Shown one piece after another: positions 42,218-51,748 of a stretch of DNA of 64,000 nucleotides (position 1 is the stretch's first letter; every line of letters starts with the position of its first letter). A model generated the notes under the pieces. It saw only the letters and a list, made by a program, of their open reading frames with translations, did not search any database and was not told the origin of the DNA. Location of the stretch: the NCBI RefSeq assembly GCF_000350225.1, contig NW_005179296.1, positions 1 through 64,000 on the forward strand, written 5' to 3'. Source of the DNA: Chondrus crispus (lineage: Eukaryota > Rhodophyta > Florideophyceae > Gigartinales > Gigartinaceae). A program made the position numbers and the translations under genes.

Positions 42218-43300
42218 TTACGCGAGACTGGACGGATGCCCAGCATTGCGCGTGAAGCGCGCAAAAAACAACCGTGCAGCAGGTGTGACTCGAGTAAGAG
42301 CGTCAAGGTAATGGCGGTGCACCACAGCTTCAGTGTGGTGATTTGCCAAACGCATGACGACGGGGAGCAGAACACCGGCCGCATAGGCGGCTGAGATGCC
42401 CCCACTTCGCAGGGATCGAGGTGTGAACTTCGTTCCGGCAGGCGGTCGGGTATTGTGGGTCAGTTCCCGTAATGTAGCTGATATTGAAGAGGCGGAAGCC
42501 GGTTCCGATGGTAGAGGCCCGCCGCTCGGGAATAGAAACGAGTCATCGCGCGGTGCTGCGGCGACCAATCTCCGCAGTAGCACAATAACAGGGTCGCTTA
42601 TCCCTGTGGAGGGTATGCGGAGTGCCACACGTGGCGCTGCTCCAGTCTCTCCATACTTGAAGACCAACAACTGGAGTGTTACCGCTGCAGGGTTGATGAG
42701 CTGAATGTCACTACGGCGTAAATTGCGGATACTGGTAGGTTGACCGCAAATGACGAAACCCAAGGCGACTAATCCCCAACGCTGCAGTTCGTGGATTGAG
42801 GCGGCAGTAAGGGCTCGGTATAGGGCTTGAGCGGCGAGTGCTGCAGGGAGTGGGGCAGACCGAGAGGGCGGACCGGTAGTTCGGTGGGCGTCCTGTACTA
42901 TGAACCCGCGTCGCGTAGCCTGAACGAGCGGATGAGCGGTGGGGTCTGTCAGACCCAGTCGGCGGTGCTGCGCTCCGATTGCTGCGATGTAGGGACGCCA
43001 AGAACTACCTCGCACTGTGCTGCGATCGTAGATCGTTCCAATGTAACAGGAGATAGTTCGTGGCGCAGCAGGGTGCGCGGGCTGGGCACAGCGCTAACAA
43101 TACAGAACGAAGGACTCCCAGTGCCGTTGGTAACCACCCTCGGTACTTCGTGATAATGTTCTCCCAAGTAGGTGCGCAGCTACGCGGGACCCAGCTAAAT
43201 CCCCGAATAAACTGCCGGCGCCTATCGTCCCCTGTGTACGCCAACGTTCCGATGCTTGAACCTGAAGGCGACAGAACTCCACGGCGGGGTCAGGCACGGT
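42218..43300 (-). pseudogene. Tyrosine recombinase of the DIRS-like element, frameshifted
   Basis: The N-terminal start (LGRTLSRSTEGGYQRHWESF, near 43150) lies in one frame and the catalytic part (42218-43015, 265 codons) in another. Catalytic blocks: TSIRNLRRSD (first Arg), TPRSLRSGG (the H-x-x-R box, with the usual His changed), LANHHTEAVVHRHYLD (second His region and candidate Tyr). The enzyme would integrate a circular DNA copy by recombination rather than by an integrase. Confidence 0.75.
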
Positions 43301-43429
43301 ATTCGGTGGACGCTCGCCGCGGCGCGAGCTGTTTGATACCACTGCTGCCCCGTCCACGCGGGAGCGATCATGAATCCTCGACCGGTGGTAGCGAGTGCGC
43401 GCGCCCAAACGCCGAGCAATGCGGGACGG

Positions 43430-44094
43430 GTTACGACGACGGGGATCCCTGGCGATCTGCGCGACTCTGGGAGCGAATTGCCGTCGAGCACAGAGAGGCG
43501 CGAACGGAAGCGGCGCTCGAGGAGCAGTTGGGCGTCCCGCGGAAGTTCTCATGCAAAGCTGTCGCGCCGGCGCGAGAGTCGGTCTGCCCAACAGTTCAAC
43601 ACGGACGGGAGGTGGCGCGTCGACAGTGTCACGCCATGAAGTTCGCACAAACGCCGCAGGCGTCGGAGCCTGGCGTGAAGGCGCGGCGAGCGGCTTGTCA
43701 TGTTCCGGACGATTTAGGCGGTGACGAGCGAGTCGGTTACGAGCTGCACCTGCCGGCCACGAGCAAACTCGACGAACTGCTCTAAGGCGTTGAGTGCGGC
43801 GGTAAGCTCTAGTTCGTTGATATGAGCCCCTTCCTCGTCCGCCGTGAAGAATCCTGCCGCCGGCACCTGCCCGTTCCATGCTGCTCCCCAGCCCGCCATA
43901 CTCGCGTCTGTGAAGACGCAAACTTCGGGGGCGGGCCAGAGGTGCCTCCCCACGTGTACGTTCCGGCTCAAGCTTGCCCACCACTGAAGGTCGCGGATGG
44001 CGTCATGGGAGAGGCGCGAGTCGCGAGTCGGATCCGCGGAAGGAGAAAATTTGTGCGCTCCGCAAGGGGCCCCACGGAGTGGCCTGGGGAGCAA
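43430..44094 (-). pseudogene. RNase H of the DIRS-like element
   Basis: VCVFTDASMAGWGAAW (first Asp), HINELELTAAL (Glu) and LVTDSL (Asp) form the RNase H active site in its DIRS arrangement. A stop follows at 43714-43716. Beyond it the same frame keeps the typical NCWADRLSRRRDSF block. Confidence 0.78.
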
Positions 44095-44121
44095 ACGTTT
44101 TGAGGGAGGTATGATAACCCC

Positions 44122-45165
44122 TTACTCGGCCTCCCCTGCTATCCCCGGTGCGAGCCCTGGTCTCTCCGGGGCGCTGAGGGCCGAGAACAACTCCCGGAGT
44201 CGGAGTCGAGCATCCACCACGGCCGGCGAGACGGAGTTCGCCAGTCCTGCGAATCCGCGCAGCATACGAGCCCGGACGCAGCGTCGGTGCGAGGATGCGT
44301 ATTGAAGAACGCGCCGGGCGGCGAGCTCCACCTTCGCGAGCTTGCCGGGGGACAGCATGAACTTCTGAGCGGACGTATCCACGACGATGCCGAGTACCTC
44401 CAAGCGCGTCTCCCCCATGAAGAAGCATTTGTCGGGGTGTAGCCGTAGTCCGAGCTTGCGGAACAGCGCCCGCGTCAGCGAACCCAGTTGCTCGGTGTCC
44501 TTCCTTCCTGCGGCTGAGCCCCTCGACGGCTTGGCGGCGCCGAAGAAGTCGTCGAGGTACGAGAAGATGCGGTGTCCCAGCGAGCTTATGAACGAGACGA
44601 CGGGCTTCATCGCCTTTGTGTAGAACCACGGTGCGACTGCGAGGCCGCAGTTCATGCAGAGCGGGACGAATACGTCGTCCCCAATCAGGAATGCCAAGCG
44701 CTCATGGTCCACGCGCCTCAAACGGAGGTGGTAGTAGGCGTCTTTCACGTCGGCCTTGAACAGACAGTCCCCGGGACGCAGTACTGCCGCCAAGTCTGAC
44801 AGCTGGTCCATCCGGAATGTTCTCTATTCCATGCACTCGTTCGCCCTCTTGTAGTCGATCACTAGCCGCCTCTTGCCTGCCGACTCCGTCACGAAAGCTG
44901 GAAACAGCTGCCCTCTGCGCTTCAGGTCGCGACCCTCCTCCGGGGTTGCCCGCCGTGCGAAACCGAGCGCGAGCCATCTCGCTATCTCCTTCGAAGCGAA
45001 CCCGCGCTCTCCTACGTCCATCGGGTATGATCTCGGGCGCTGTTAAGGGACCTCCTGTACCCATGGGAGCTGCAGTCCGAATCGCAACTGTCTCACCAAC
45101 CAGTCGCTCGCGCCGATCTCCTTCCAATTCCTCCATGCCAGGCCCACACCCACGGAAGGTGGGAC
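44122..45165 (-). pseudogene. Reverse transcriptase of the DIRS-like element
   Basis: Starts with a WKEIGASDWLVRQL block near 45120 and shifts frame before KRRLVIDYKRAN (44850). It crosses an in-frame TAG just before 44820 and continues with FKADVKDAYYHLRL, PLCMNCGLAVAP and the catalytic FSYLDDFFGA, then LHPDKCFFM and a thumb region. This is the reduced RT motif set seen in DIRS elements. It is inactive in this copy. Confidence 0.82.
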
Positions 45166-45170
45166 CATTC

Positions 45171-46265
45171 TTATTTGCGTCCTCGGCCCCGGTTGCCTCC
45201 CCCGGTTCCTTTTCCTCCCCCGCGACTGCTACTGCGGTTCCCTCTGGGGGTGGCGTCCGGTTGCCAGAACTGCTGAACAGCTTCCGCCGGACTCCTCCGC
45301 CTGTTCCGGCCGGCGAGCTGGGTGGCGTACTTGATTGCCTGCACCTGCTGTCGACGGAAGGCCTGGCGGCCTGCGGAACTGTACGCGGCGGGGGCGTCAA
45401 TGTAAGCTAACAAAACCTCCGGATCAGCGACCCCGGTGGCCCCCTGTTTGCCGGCGAGTACCTCGTAGCGGGACGCGGCCAATTCGTATACTCCAAAGGT
45501 GCAGAGCTGGGCGTCGGATACCGATACGATGGCCTGGCGGATTGTACGGACTGCTTCGGGGTCGGCGTCGTCGGGGATCTTCTCGACTGACTCGATGAGG
45601 TCCTCGGCAGCCTGGCTGGGCGTGTTGGAGGCGTGTGTGTGGTACGCAGCGGACGCGTAGAGGCCGGCGGCCTCCTTCGTTCTCCCGGTGCTGGTCCCGG
45701 GTGCGCAAAAAGTCTTGAAGTGTGCGACGCTCTCTGGCTCAAAGCCAACTGGGTAGCTCGGTTCGAAGCGCGCGGGGACTTCGAAGCGTGGACGGACGAC
45801 GGCACCCCGGCGAGCCTCGTACCACTTCGGAGTGAAGGCCTGGGGACCGTAGAGAGCCTCGTTCGGATCGTCGGAGTCCGGGTCTTCGTTTTCAGGGTCC
45901 TCTGGAGGTTCCTGCTCTTGGCCCTCAGCTGCGGGGAGTGAAGCGGCGGCCCCTCCAGCTCGTGCCGCGGCTTGGGCGGCGAGATTGGCGGTCGGAGGGC
46001 CAGCCGCACGGGGATTCTCGACGGCGGCGGTGACGGCAGTGGTGTCGGCCCCAGTGGCGCCGGTGTTTTCGGGGGCAGGCGGCGGGCCGGGGAGGACTGG
46101 AGCTGGGTTATCATTAGCCTGATTGGCGAGGGCTTCGTGGATCTTTCGTGCGACGATATCGCTAATCGCGGCCGCAGTGGCCGCGGCCGCGTCTAAGGCA
46201 GGCGGCGCCGACGGGCCGGCGCGCTCTTCGCTCGGCGGGACCGGTGGCGGTACTTCTCCTGACAT
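45171..46265 (-). CDS. gag-like ORF of the DIRS-like element
   Basis: 365 codons from the ATG at 46265 (MSGEVPPPVPP), uninterrupted. An Ala/Pro-rich N-terminus with AAAATAAAISDIVARKIHEAL, an acidic stretch (EDPENEDPDSDDPNEAL), then a more ordered region (about 190-330) with PKWYEARRG and VAHFKTFCAPGT, and a Gly/Arg-rich RNA-binding-like end. I see no zinc knuckle. Gag function is inferred from its position before RT. Confidence 0.65.
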   Translation of the reverse strand: MSGEVPPPVPPSEERAGPSAPPALDAAAATAAAISDIVARKIHEALANQANDNPAPVLPGPPPAPENTGATGADTTAVTAAVENPRAAGPPTANLAAQAAARAGGAAASLPAAEGQEQEPPEDPENEDPDSDDPNEALYGPQAFTPKWYEARRGAVVRPRFEVPARFEPSYPVGFEPESVAHFKTFCAPGTSTGRTKEAAGLYASAAYHTHASNTPSQAAEDLIESVEKIPDDADPEAVRTIRQAIVSVSDAQLCTFGVYELAASRYEVLAGKQGATGVADPEVLLAYIDAPAAYSSAGRQAFRRQQVQAIKYATQLAGRNRRRSPAEAVQQFWQPDATPRGNRSSSRGGGKGTGGGNRGRGRK

Positions 46266-46337
46266 TCCTAGCCGACGTGATCGGCCTAGGCAGTGCGTCG
46301 AACCTCCGAGCGGGCTGCACGGGGAATAGCTTCTCTC

Positions 46338-46490
46338 AGAGAAGCGGATGACGGGCTCTTCCAGTTCGCCTCCTGCGCGCCGACGGCAAGAGAATGCACT
46401 GCCCAGCCAAGCCGTCCTCTTTTCCACGTGTACAGCGTGCACCCGTGTCCAAGAGTAGGCGCGCAGGCATCACGCGGCGTAGGTCATTAC
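46338..46490 (-). repeat. Right end of the DIRS-like element, shared with 18450-18602
   Basis: 153 bp with the same length and only a few mismatches to 18450-18602, ending GGTCATTAC in both. It contains the palindromic CACGTGTACAGCGTGCACC region. Confidence 0.85.
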
Positions 46491-46515
46491 ATAGTGATCC
46501 GTGGATACCTGACCG
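46485..46515 (+). repeat. 31-bp direct repeat, right copy
   Basis: Identical to 42157-42187. Confidence 0.85.
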
Positions 46516-46625
46516 AAAAATGTTCCGTTCAAAACAAAAAACTTCCCCCAGACCGTTATTTTGCAAATCATATAAAGTAACGAACTTTCACATCGAACCC
46601 TTAATTATTTCGAAAAATACGATCA

Positions 46626-47848
46626 CTTCGGCTACTGTAGAGGGGGCAAAATCTATTGAGCACAAGCCCGTTACATAGAAATAGGATATAAAGAACTTTT
46701 GTTGCCATTAGAATTGCTCTTTTCCTCCTTCTCGACATAGACGAGACACAAATAAGACCCAACGCAACCACAAAATGCCAAAAGGGAAAAAATTGGCCCC
46801 TTTTCAACAAGGTCAAGTCCTTGCCTTGCACAATGAAAATGTTTCTCAAAAAGAAATTGCACGACGGGTGAAGAAGTCCCGCAAAGCCATCCAAACCTTT
46901 TTAAAAGTACCACAGGTGTACAACGAAAAGCACGCCGGTGGGCGTCCGCCCAAAATGACCCCTGCAGAGTCTCGTCGGCTTCTGCGTGAGGCCTCGAAGG
47001 GGGAAAAAAGCGCTGAAACATTAAGAAGGGAGCTAGAATTGCCGGTTTCTAAGCGCAGGGCACAGCAGATTTTATCAACGAGCCCTCTCCTACAGTATCA
47101 GACGGCAAAAATAGCGCCTCAATTGACTCCAAGGCATAGAACAGTGCGTGTAAAGTGGGCAAAGGAAAGAGCAGGATGGAACATGCAGAAATGGGGACAG
47201 GTCATCTTTTCAAACGAAAAGAAATTCAATCTCGATGGTCCTGACGGGCTGTCCTACTACTGGCACGACTTGCCAAAGGAGGGAAAGGTTTTGTCTCGTC
47301 GACAGATGGGAAGTGGCTCTTAATGATATGGCGGGCATTTTCTGAACTTGGTACTTCAAATTTAGCGATAAATGCTGGTATGCAGAACTCTACCAAGTGC
47401 ACTACGACGCTTACTAACTATTTGCTGCCTTTTGCAGAAAGAATGCACGGCAATGGATGGGTATTTCAGCTGGATAATGCCTCTATCCATAGGTCTAAGG
47501 TAACGGAGGCATGGTTTATTGCTAACAATATTAACTTAATGAGCTGGCCCGCGCAAAGTCCCGACCTCAATCCCATTGAGAACGTTTGGGGAGTGCTCGC
47601 GCGGGCTGTCTACGCTGGTTGTCGTCAATATAACACAGTTGACGATCTAAAATCTGCAGTTCTTGAAGAATGGTCGAAATTGGACCGTAAGTATCTGTAT
47701 GGGCTTGTGAAGAGCATGCACAAGCGCTGCTTAGATGTCATCGAAGCTGGCGGCGGTAAGAAATCTTACTAGCCACTTGTAATCCTTCCGTTGGTGCGCT
47801 TTTCGTTTCAATGCTCTATAGTTCTTACACCCTCTACAGTAGCCGAAG
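46626..47848 (+). mobile_element. Tc1/mariner transposon, inactive
   Basis: Perfect 19-bp inverted ends CTTCGGCTACTGTAGAGGG (46626-46644 and 47830-47848, inverted). TA follows on the right (47849-47850) and CA precedes on the left, so one flank of the usual TA duplication has mutated. A broken transposase fills the interior. Confidence 0.88.
46775..47772 (+). pseudogene. Tc1-type transposase, frameshifted and missing its first Asp
   Basis: ATG at 46775. The N-terminal HTH pair (QVLALHNENVSQKEIARRVKKS; GRPPKMTPAESRRLLREA) binds the ends. The catalytic region reads IFSNEKKFNLDG, where the family has Asp in place of the Asn. A one-base deletion near 47321 (SGSLMIW block) shifts the frame. The second half (to 47772) holds QLDNASIHRS and SPDLNPIENVWG, with the second acidic residue and the Glu. 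Two separate defects make it inactive. Confidence 0.87.
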
Positions 47849-47976
47849 TAGAGATAGATTTCAAAATAATAAAGGGATCAATGCGAAGTTTTGCTCTTTT
47901 ATATGCAACATAGAATCAATGCTTTTGAGCAGTTTTTCCATTTGAATGGAACTTTGGGCACCCCAATGCATTCACC

Positions 47977-48520
47977 ATTTGGGGGTGCTCTTTAGTTTTT
48001 TTCGTGCACTGTACCCTATGTCGGTGGCACTGACGTAGGGTAGCACTATATCACTGACTCAGTGGGCCGAAAAAAGCACTATATCGAACCAGGCACTGTA
48101 AGATAATGAGATTTACGGCTTTTTGCAGCCACTTCCTTGCATCACTGCTCAGAAAGACCGCTCGCAGGACGCCATCACTCATAATGTGAAGTACTTGGCC
48201 TCTTCACTACAGACTATGTTATTAGTAACTGCCGAGCTTTCGCATTGACTTCTTCCTTTTTCGTAGCCATAAATGCCAGCCTACACTTTTGCAGATGTCC
48301 AATTGCATCGTCGACCATGCCTTTTTACGCCATAGTCTATTCGAGTTAGCAACTGCGTAATATCTTTCCGCGGCGGCACCGGCTCTCGGGCCGTACGTCC
48401 ATCCAACTGCCTCTCTGGAGACGCTTTGTTTTTGGCTCAAAATTCGTGCCACCCGCGGGAGTGTAGCACTACATGAGCTGACACTAACAAAGATGGCACT
48501 ATATCGCGACCCCCCCTGTA
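47977..48520 (-). repeat. 544-bp short DNA element whose ends recur at 18186-18240
   Basis: The left end TGGGGGTGCTCTTTAGTTTT...CGTGCACTGT and right end CACTATATCGCGACCCCCC match, inverted, the two halves of 18186-18240. The interior has a GC-balanced minus-strand frame (48222-48548) without a recognisable domain. Confidence 0.5.
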
Positions 48521-48801
48521 TTGTAGGTGAACCAGGTCTGGGGACCACGAGAGTTGCAGTTAACCCTCAATTTAGGACATGGAATAGCAACAATTTCAAA
48601 AATGATCACGACACTCTCTGCCCGGTGGCAACCCAACCTAGTCGTCTGATGAGTTTTTCGACCACGGTAAACGGAAGAGCGGACTGCAATCTAACACTTG
48701 AAATGGAGGCGGCTTAAAAGTAAGTATTACAACTCAAGATATGGCTCCTTGAAGATAGCTCTCGTCACCGCCTTTCAGAGTCCAAAACGTCCAATATTTT
48801 A

Positions 48802-48852
48802 GGAAGAAACTGGAAATAAACTATTCGGAATAGTTTATTTCCAGTTTCTTCC
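48802..48852. repeat. Perfect 51-bp palindrome
   Basis: 25-bp arms (48802-48826 and 48828-48852), GGAAGAAACTGGAAATAAAC... and its reverse complement, around one base. It could form a strong hairpin; its role is unknown. Confidence 0.9.
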
Positions 48853-50097
48853 ATGGAATCCATGTATGCGGTTCCGGTGGAAGAGGCCCAGAAGATGCGT
48901 TTTGCATTACTGGAGCCTCTCTGGTGCTACCAAACGCCAGCACAGCCACTGTGCACATCCGTTTATTCGCGAAACTTACCAAGCCCTATCCATTGTGTCT
49001 TCTCGTGGGACGAGCTTTTGCATTGTTCTCGTTATTGGCCGAGAAGCTTCTCATGAGTGTCGCATTGTACGATCACAGCCATTGATGCAAGTAGACAGTC
49101 TGTATCTAATCGAAAGTGCAGTATTGCCATCACAATTCTTTTATTACATGTTAAACTACTCACATGTGTTTGGGGTCACGTTTTCTTTCTCGGAAACAAT
49201 AGAAATGCGTCTTCTCTTAGGTCTGCATGACCAAAACGTAGACAGGCAAACCGTGCGCACAACGTCAACGCATTAGCAACCGAAAAACCGGAGGATCCTT
49301 CGATAAATGCGAAGGGTTACTACGCCCCAAAGACGTAGAGACCAGATAGAGGGCATAGCAATGGAGAAAGATCTGGAATGGAAACGTAGTAAGAATGGGA
49401 GATGGTGGCCAGCACTGTGAGGAGGGACGCGCAGTAACCACGATGTAACGCAGACGGGACGGCAGGACAGGCAGCAAAAGCAATATGGATGGAGCGTCGG
49501 GGAGTCCGGGTGCACATAAATCAAGACGGATCACGGGGGGACGGATGGCAAGTGCAGGTGAACAAGGGAGGGAATGAGGGCAGTGAAATAAGAACGGGGT
49601 GGAGAGGAAGGGAAAGAAATGGCGAAGGGGAGGGGAGAAAGTAGAGGATGACGGAGCTAATGATCAGCCTGAAATGAAGCTGTGCAGAACGATAGAGGAC
49701 GACGGAAACATTACTTTGGTTCGAGAAGGGTAGACCTTAGCGGTCCCGCACGGGGACAGCCAAAGTCCGCCGTCTGCCTTTCTCCAACGGGAGAGAAAAA
49801 CGGCCAGGTAGCCCTGTGCTGCTGTGGAGAACAATTTGGTTCTCTTCTTAAAATGTGAACATTTTTTTGGAAAAGTAGATTCTACCATCTACTTTCGGAG
49901 AAAAGAAAACAACTGATGAGAGACATCTCTCCACTCTCCTGGAGAATTTCTCCTGACACTCGGTAGACGTCGCACCAAAATAGAACGTTCTCCACCATCT
50001 CCTTTCCTCCAACATCTTTTCTCCTCTACCATTTCCTCTCCTCCACAATCTCCCGTACCTTTCCAATTTCCTTTACCCCGTCATTTCCCTCAAGCAA
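48853..50097. other. 1.2 kb with unassigned frames
   Basis: A plus-strand frame (48866-49276, 136 codons) begins right after the palindrome and has no ATG-supported domain. From 49280 to 50097 there is polypurine/polypyrimidine-biased DNA with short frames only. I cannot identify a gene. Confidence 0.35.
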
Positions 50098-50898
50098 TGC
50101 CATCTTCAGATCGATGGCGGATTTCACTCTCCGCAGACGACAGCCTCGACGGCGTCGCGATCTGTAACAATCCTGAAATGGACAGAGGCCATTTCCCCGG
50201 CACAATGGTCATAATGCAGATCCCGGTACGGGGAGAGCAACCATCCAAGACCTCGGTTCTGTATTCCTAAGCCCGGATGACGACAGCGCCCACACCAATG
50301 ATGTCGTCGACATCATTGGTCGAATTTCTAGTTCAGATCGGGACGAAAATCCCTCAGATCCTCTTTACTACAACCCCATCGATGAAGACTCCTTGTCTTC
50401 TGACGACATGCCGTTTTCCCAAGAAGTTCAGCTAAATTCCCCTTCAGAATCGGAAGAAGACTCTACCGAAATGAACCTATCCGTGAACATGCGCGTGGAG
50501 CAAACCGAAATTATTTCTCTGCAGTCTCCCTCTACTCACAAGCGAAAAACAGTACCGACTAATCAGTTCTATGGCCAGAAAAACGTGATTCAGGACTACT
50601 TTCATGTCTTTTCACGGATTGTGAGTCAGAGCTGGTTAACGTCAACGATACCGATTTGAATAATGACGAAGCTGTAGAAGCAAGCCTTACGTCATGTGCT
50701 TCTGTAGAGGGCGAAGACGGATGGGACGCCTCATCTGACGTAGGCTTGTCGACGTGGAAATATTCCTCACCATTTGGGCCAGTGACACTCTCTATCGACA
50801 CAGTCGATGCAGACCTGTACCCTAGATTCGTGAGGGAAGCAAACAGTATTCTTGATAATGTACTTGAGCACTGTTCTCCTCAAGCAGAAGCTCAGCCG
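50098..50898 (+). pseudogene. 5' half of an unrecognised ORF, cut by element B
   Basis: Begins near ATG 50098. Three frame segments follow each other (to about 50230, 50660 and 50898), so it carries frameshifts. The protein is Asp/Glu/Ser-rich (DDDSAHTNDVVDIIGRISSS; SESEEDSTEMNLS) with a Lys/Arg cluster KRKTVPTN. At 50898 the frame ends in QAEAQ and continues at 63379 as EEQQISRLEEFEAF when element B and one target duplication are removed. Confidence 0.55.
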
Positions 50899-51545
50899 TG
50901 TAGCATAAACACCCCCAAACGGCGGGGGTGTATGCACGCAGTTCAGTAGCAGACTCCGGATCGGCGGAAGACGGAACACACGCAAAGGGAAAGGACACGG
51001 GTCCTGGTAGCGTGGTAGAGCGGGAAGGGTGGCAGGCGCGAGTGATTGCGCAGCGGAGCGGATCGACGCCTCAACGCCCCGGAGCGACACTGGGTAGCGG
51101 ACCAGTGTCGACGGGCGGAGGCGGATCGCTGCACGCGCGCGCACTGTAGCGCCTGCACCCCGCGTCGGTTCCCTTACCTAAACGAGACGCGAGAGCGGAC
51201 TCGTGTTTTAGGTTAAGCGGTGCGTTGTCGACCAAGGCGGAAGGTCGTGGACAAGCCCCTGCTTATCCCTTTCCTCCGCCGTCGGTCCCTCCCTTATTTA
51301 ATGTACAAGTGTTCGGTTATCATACCAGACTACAGTATCATGCTACCGTAGCCGGCGCGAGTCGTCGCGCGCGGTGGCTCTGTCAGCTATCGAGCTGACA
51401 GTACACGTGTGTGCCACGTGTGTGTGCGCACGCCCTGCACACGTGTGGTACACATGTGGGCGCGTGGGGGCTCGTGTGGGCTGTAAGGTTCGTGCCTTAC
51501 AGCCCCTGATCTAAACCTAATCGAATCGAAGGCGCATATACCACA
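50899..51545 (-). repeat. 3' LTR of element B
   Basis: On the plus strand it begins TGTAGCATAAACACC and ends GCGCATATACCACA. It contains the hairpins 51380-51401 (CTGTCAGCT...AGCTGACAG) and 51481-51502 (CTGTAAGG...CCTTACAG), and many ACGTGT palindromes. Confidence 0.95.
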
Positions 51546-51580
51546 GGGCCCCCTCCTCAAGAGTGAACGTCCGCGTTCAC
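51546..51580 (-). other. Polypurine tract and stem-loop before 3' LTR of element B
   Basis: On the minus strand GTGAACGCGGACGTTCAC, then CTTGAGGAGGGGGCCC, directly before the LTR. It is nearly identical to 55343-55377 at the end of pol. Confidence 0.88.
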
Positions 51581-51748
51581 CCTGCTTGAGGAGGCCACCC
51601 GTGTAGTCCCATTGCGTCCAGAGTCTCGCTGCTCCCCCGCGTTCCTTCCGATCACGCCTTCCTTTTCGCCGGTTTCTGTCTCGCGTGCGGCCATCGGGCG
51701 CGCACTTGGCACCTTTGTCGACCCTCGAGATTGGGACACTGTCTCGGC

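Larger units (their letters stand above)
42187..46490 (-). mobile_element. DIRS-like retrotransposon with tyrosine recombinase
   Basis: On the minus strand the order is a gag-like ORF, RT, RNase H and tyrosine recombinase, with no DDE integrase and no LTR. This is the DIRS order. The ends are short inverted repeats, GTAATCATGACC at the left and GGTCATTAC at the right. A 31-bp direct repeat overlaps both ends, as with the split repeats of PAT/Ngaro-type elements. RT and recombinase contain stops and frameshifts, so this copy is inactive. A derivative with the same ends is at 18260-18602. Confidence 0.8.

Noticed and set aside
43060..43785. 241-codon plus-strand frame in the DIRS-like element
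   Set aside because: Opposite to the RNase H/recombinase region, with no domain.
48222..48548. 108-codon minus-strand frame as a transposase fragment
   Set aside because: Basic C-terminal part is suggestive but no motif can be named.
49265..49534. Minus-strand frames of 65-89 codons
   Set aside because: Three overlapping frames, Pro/Leu-rich, no support.
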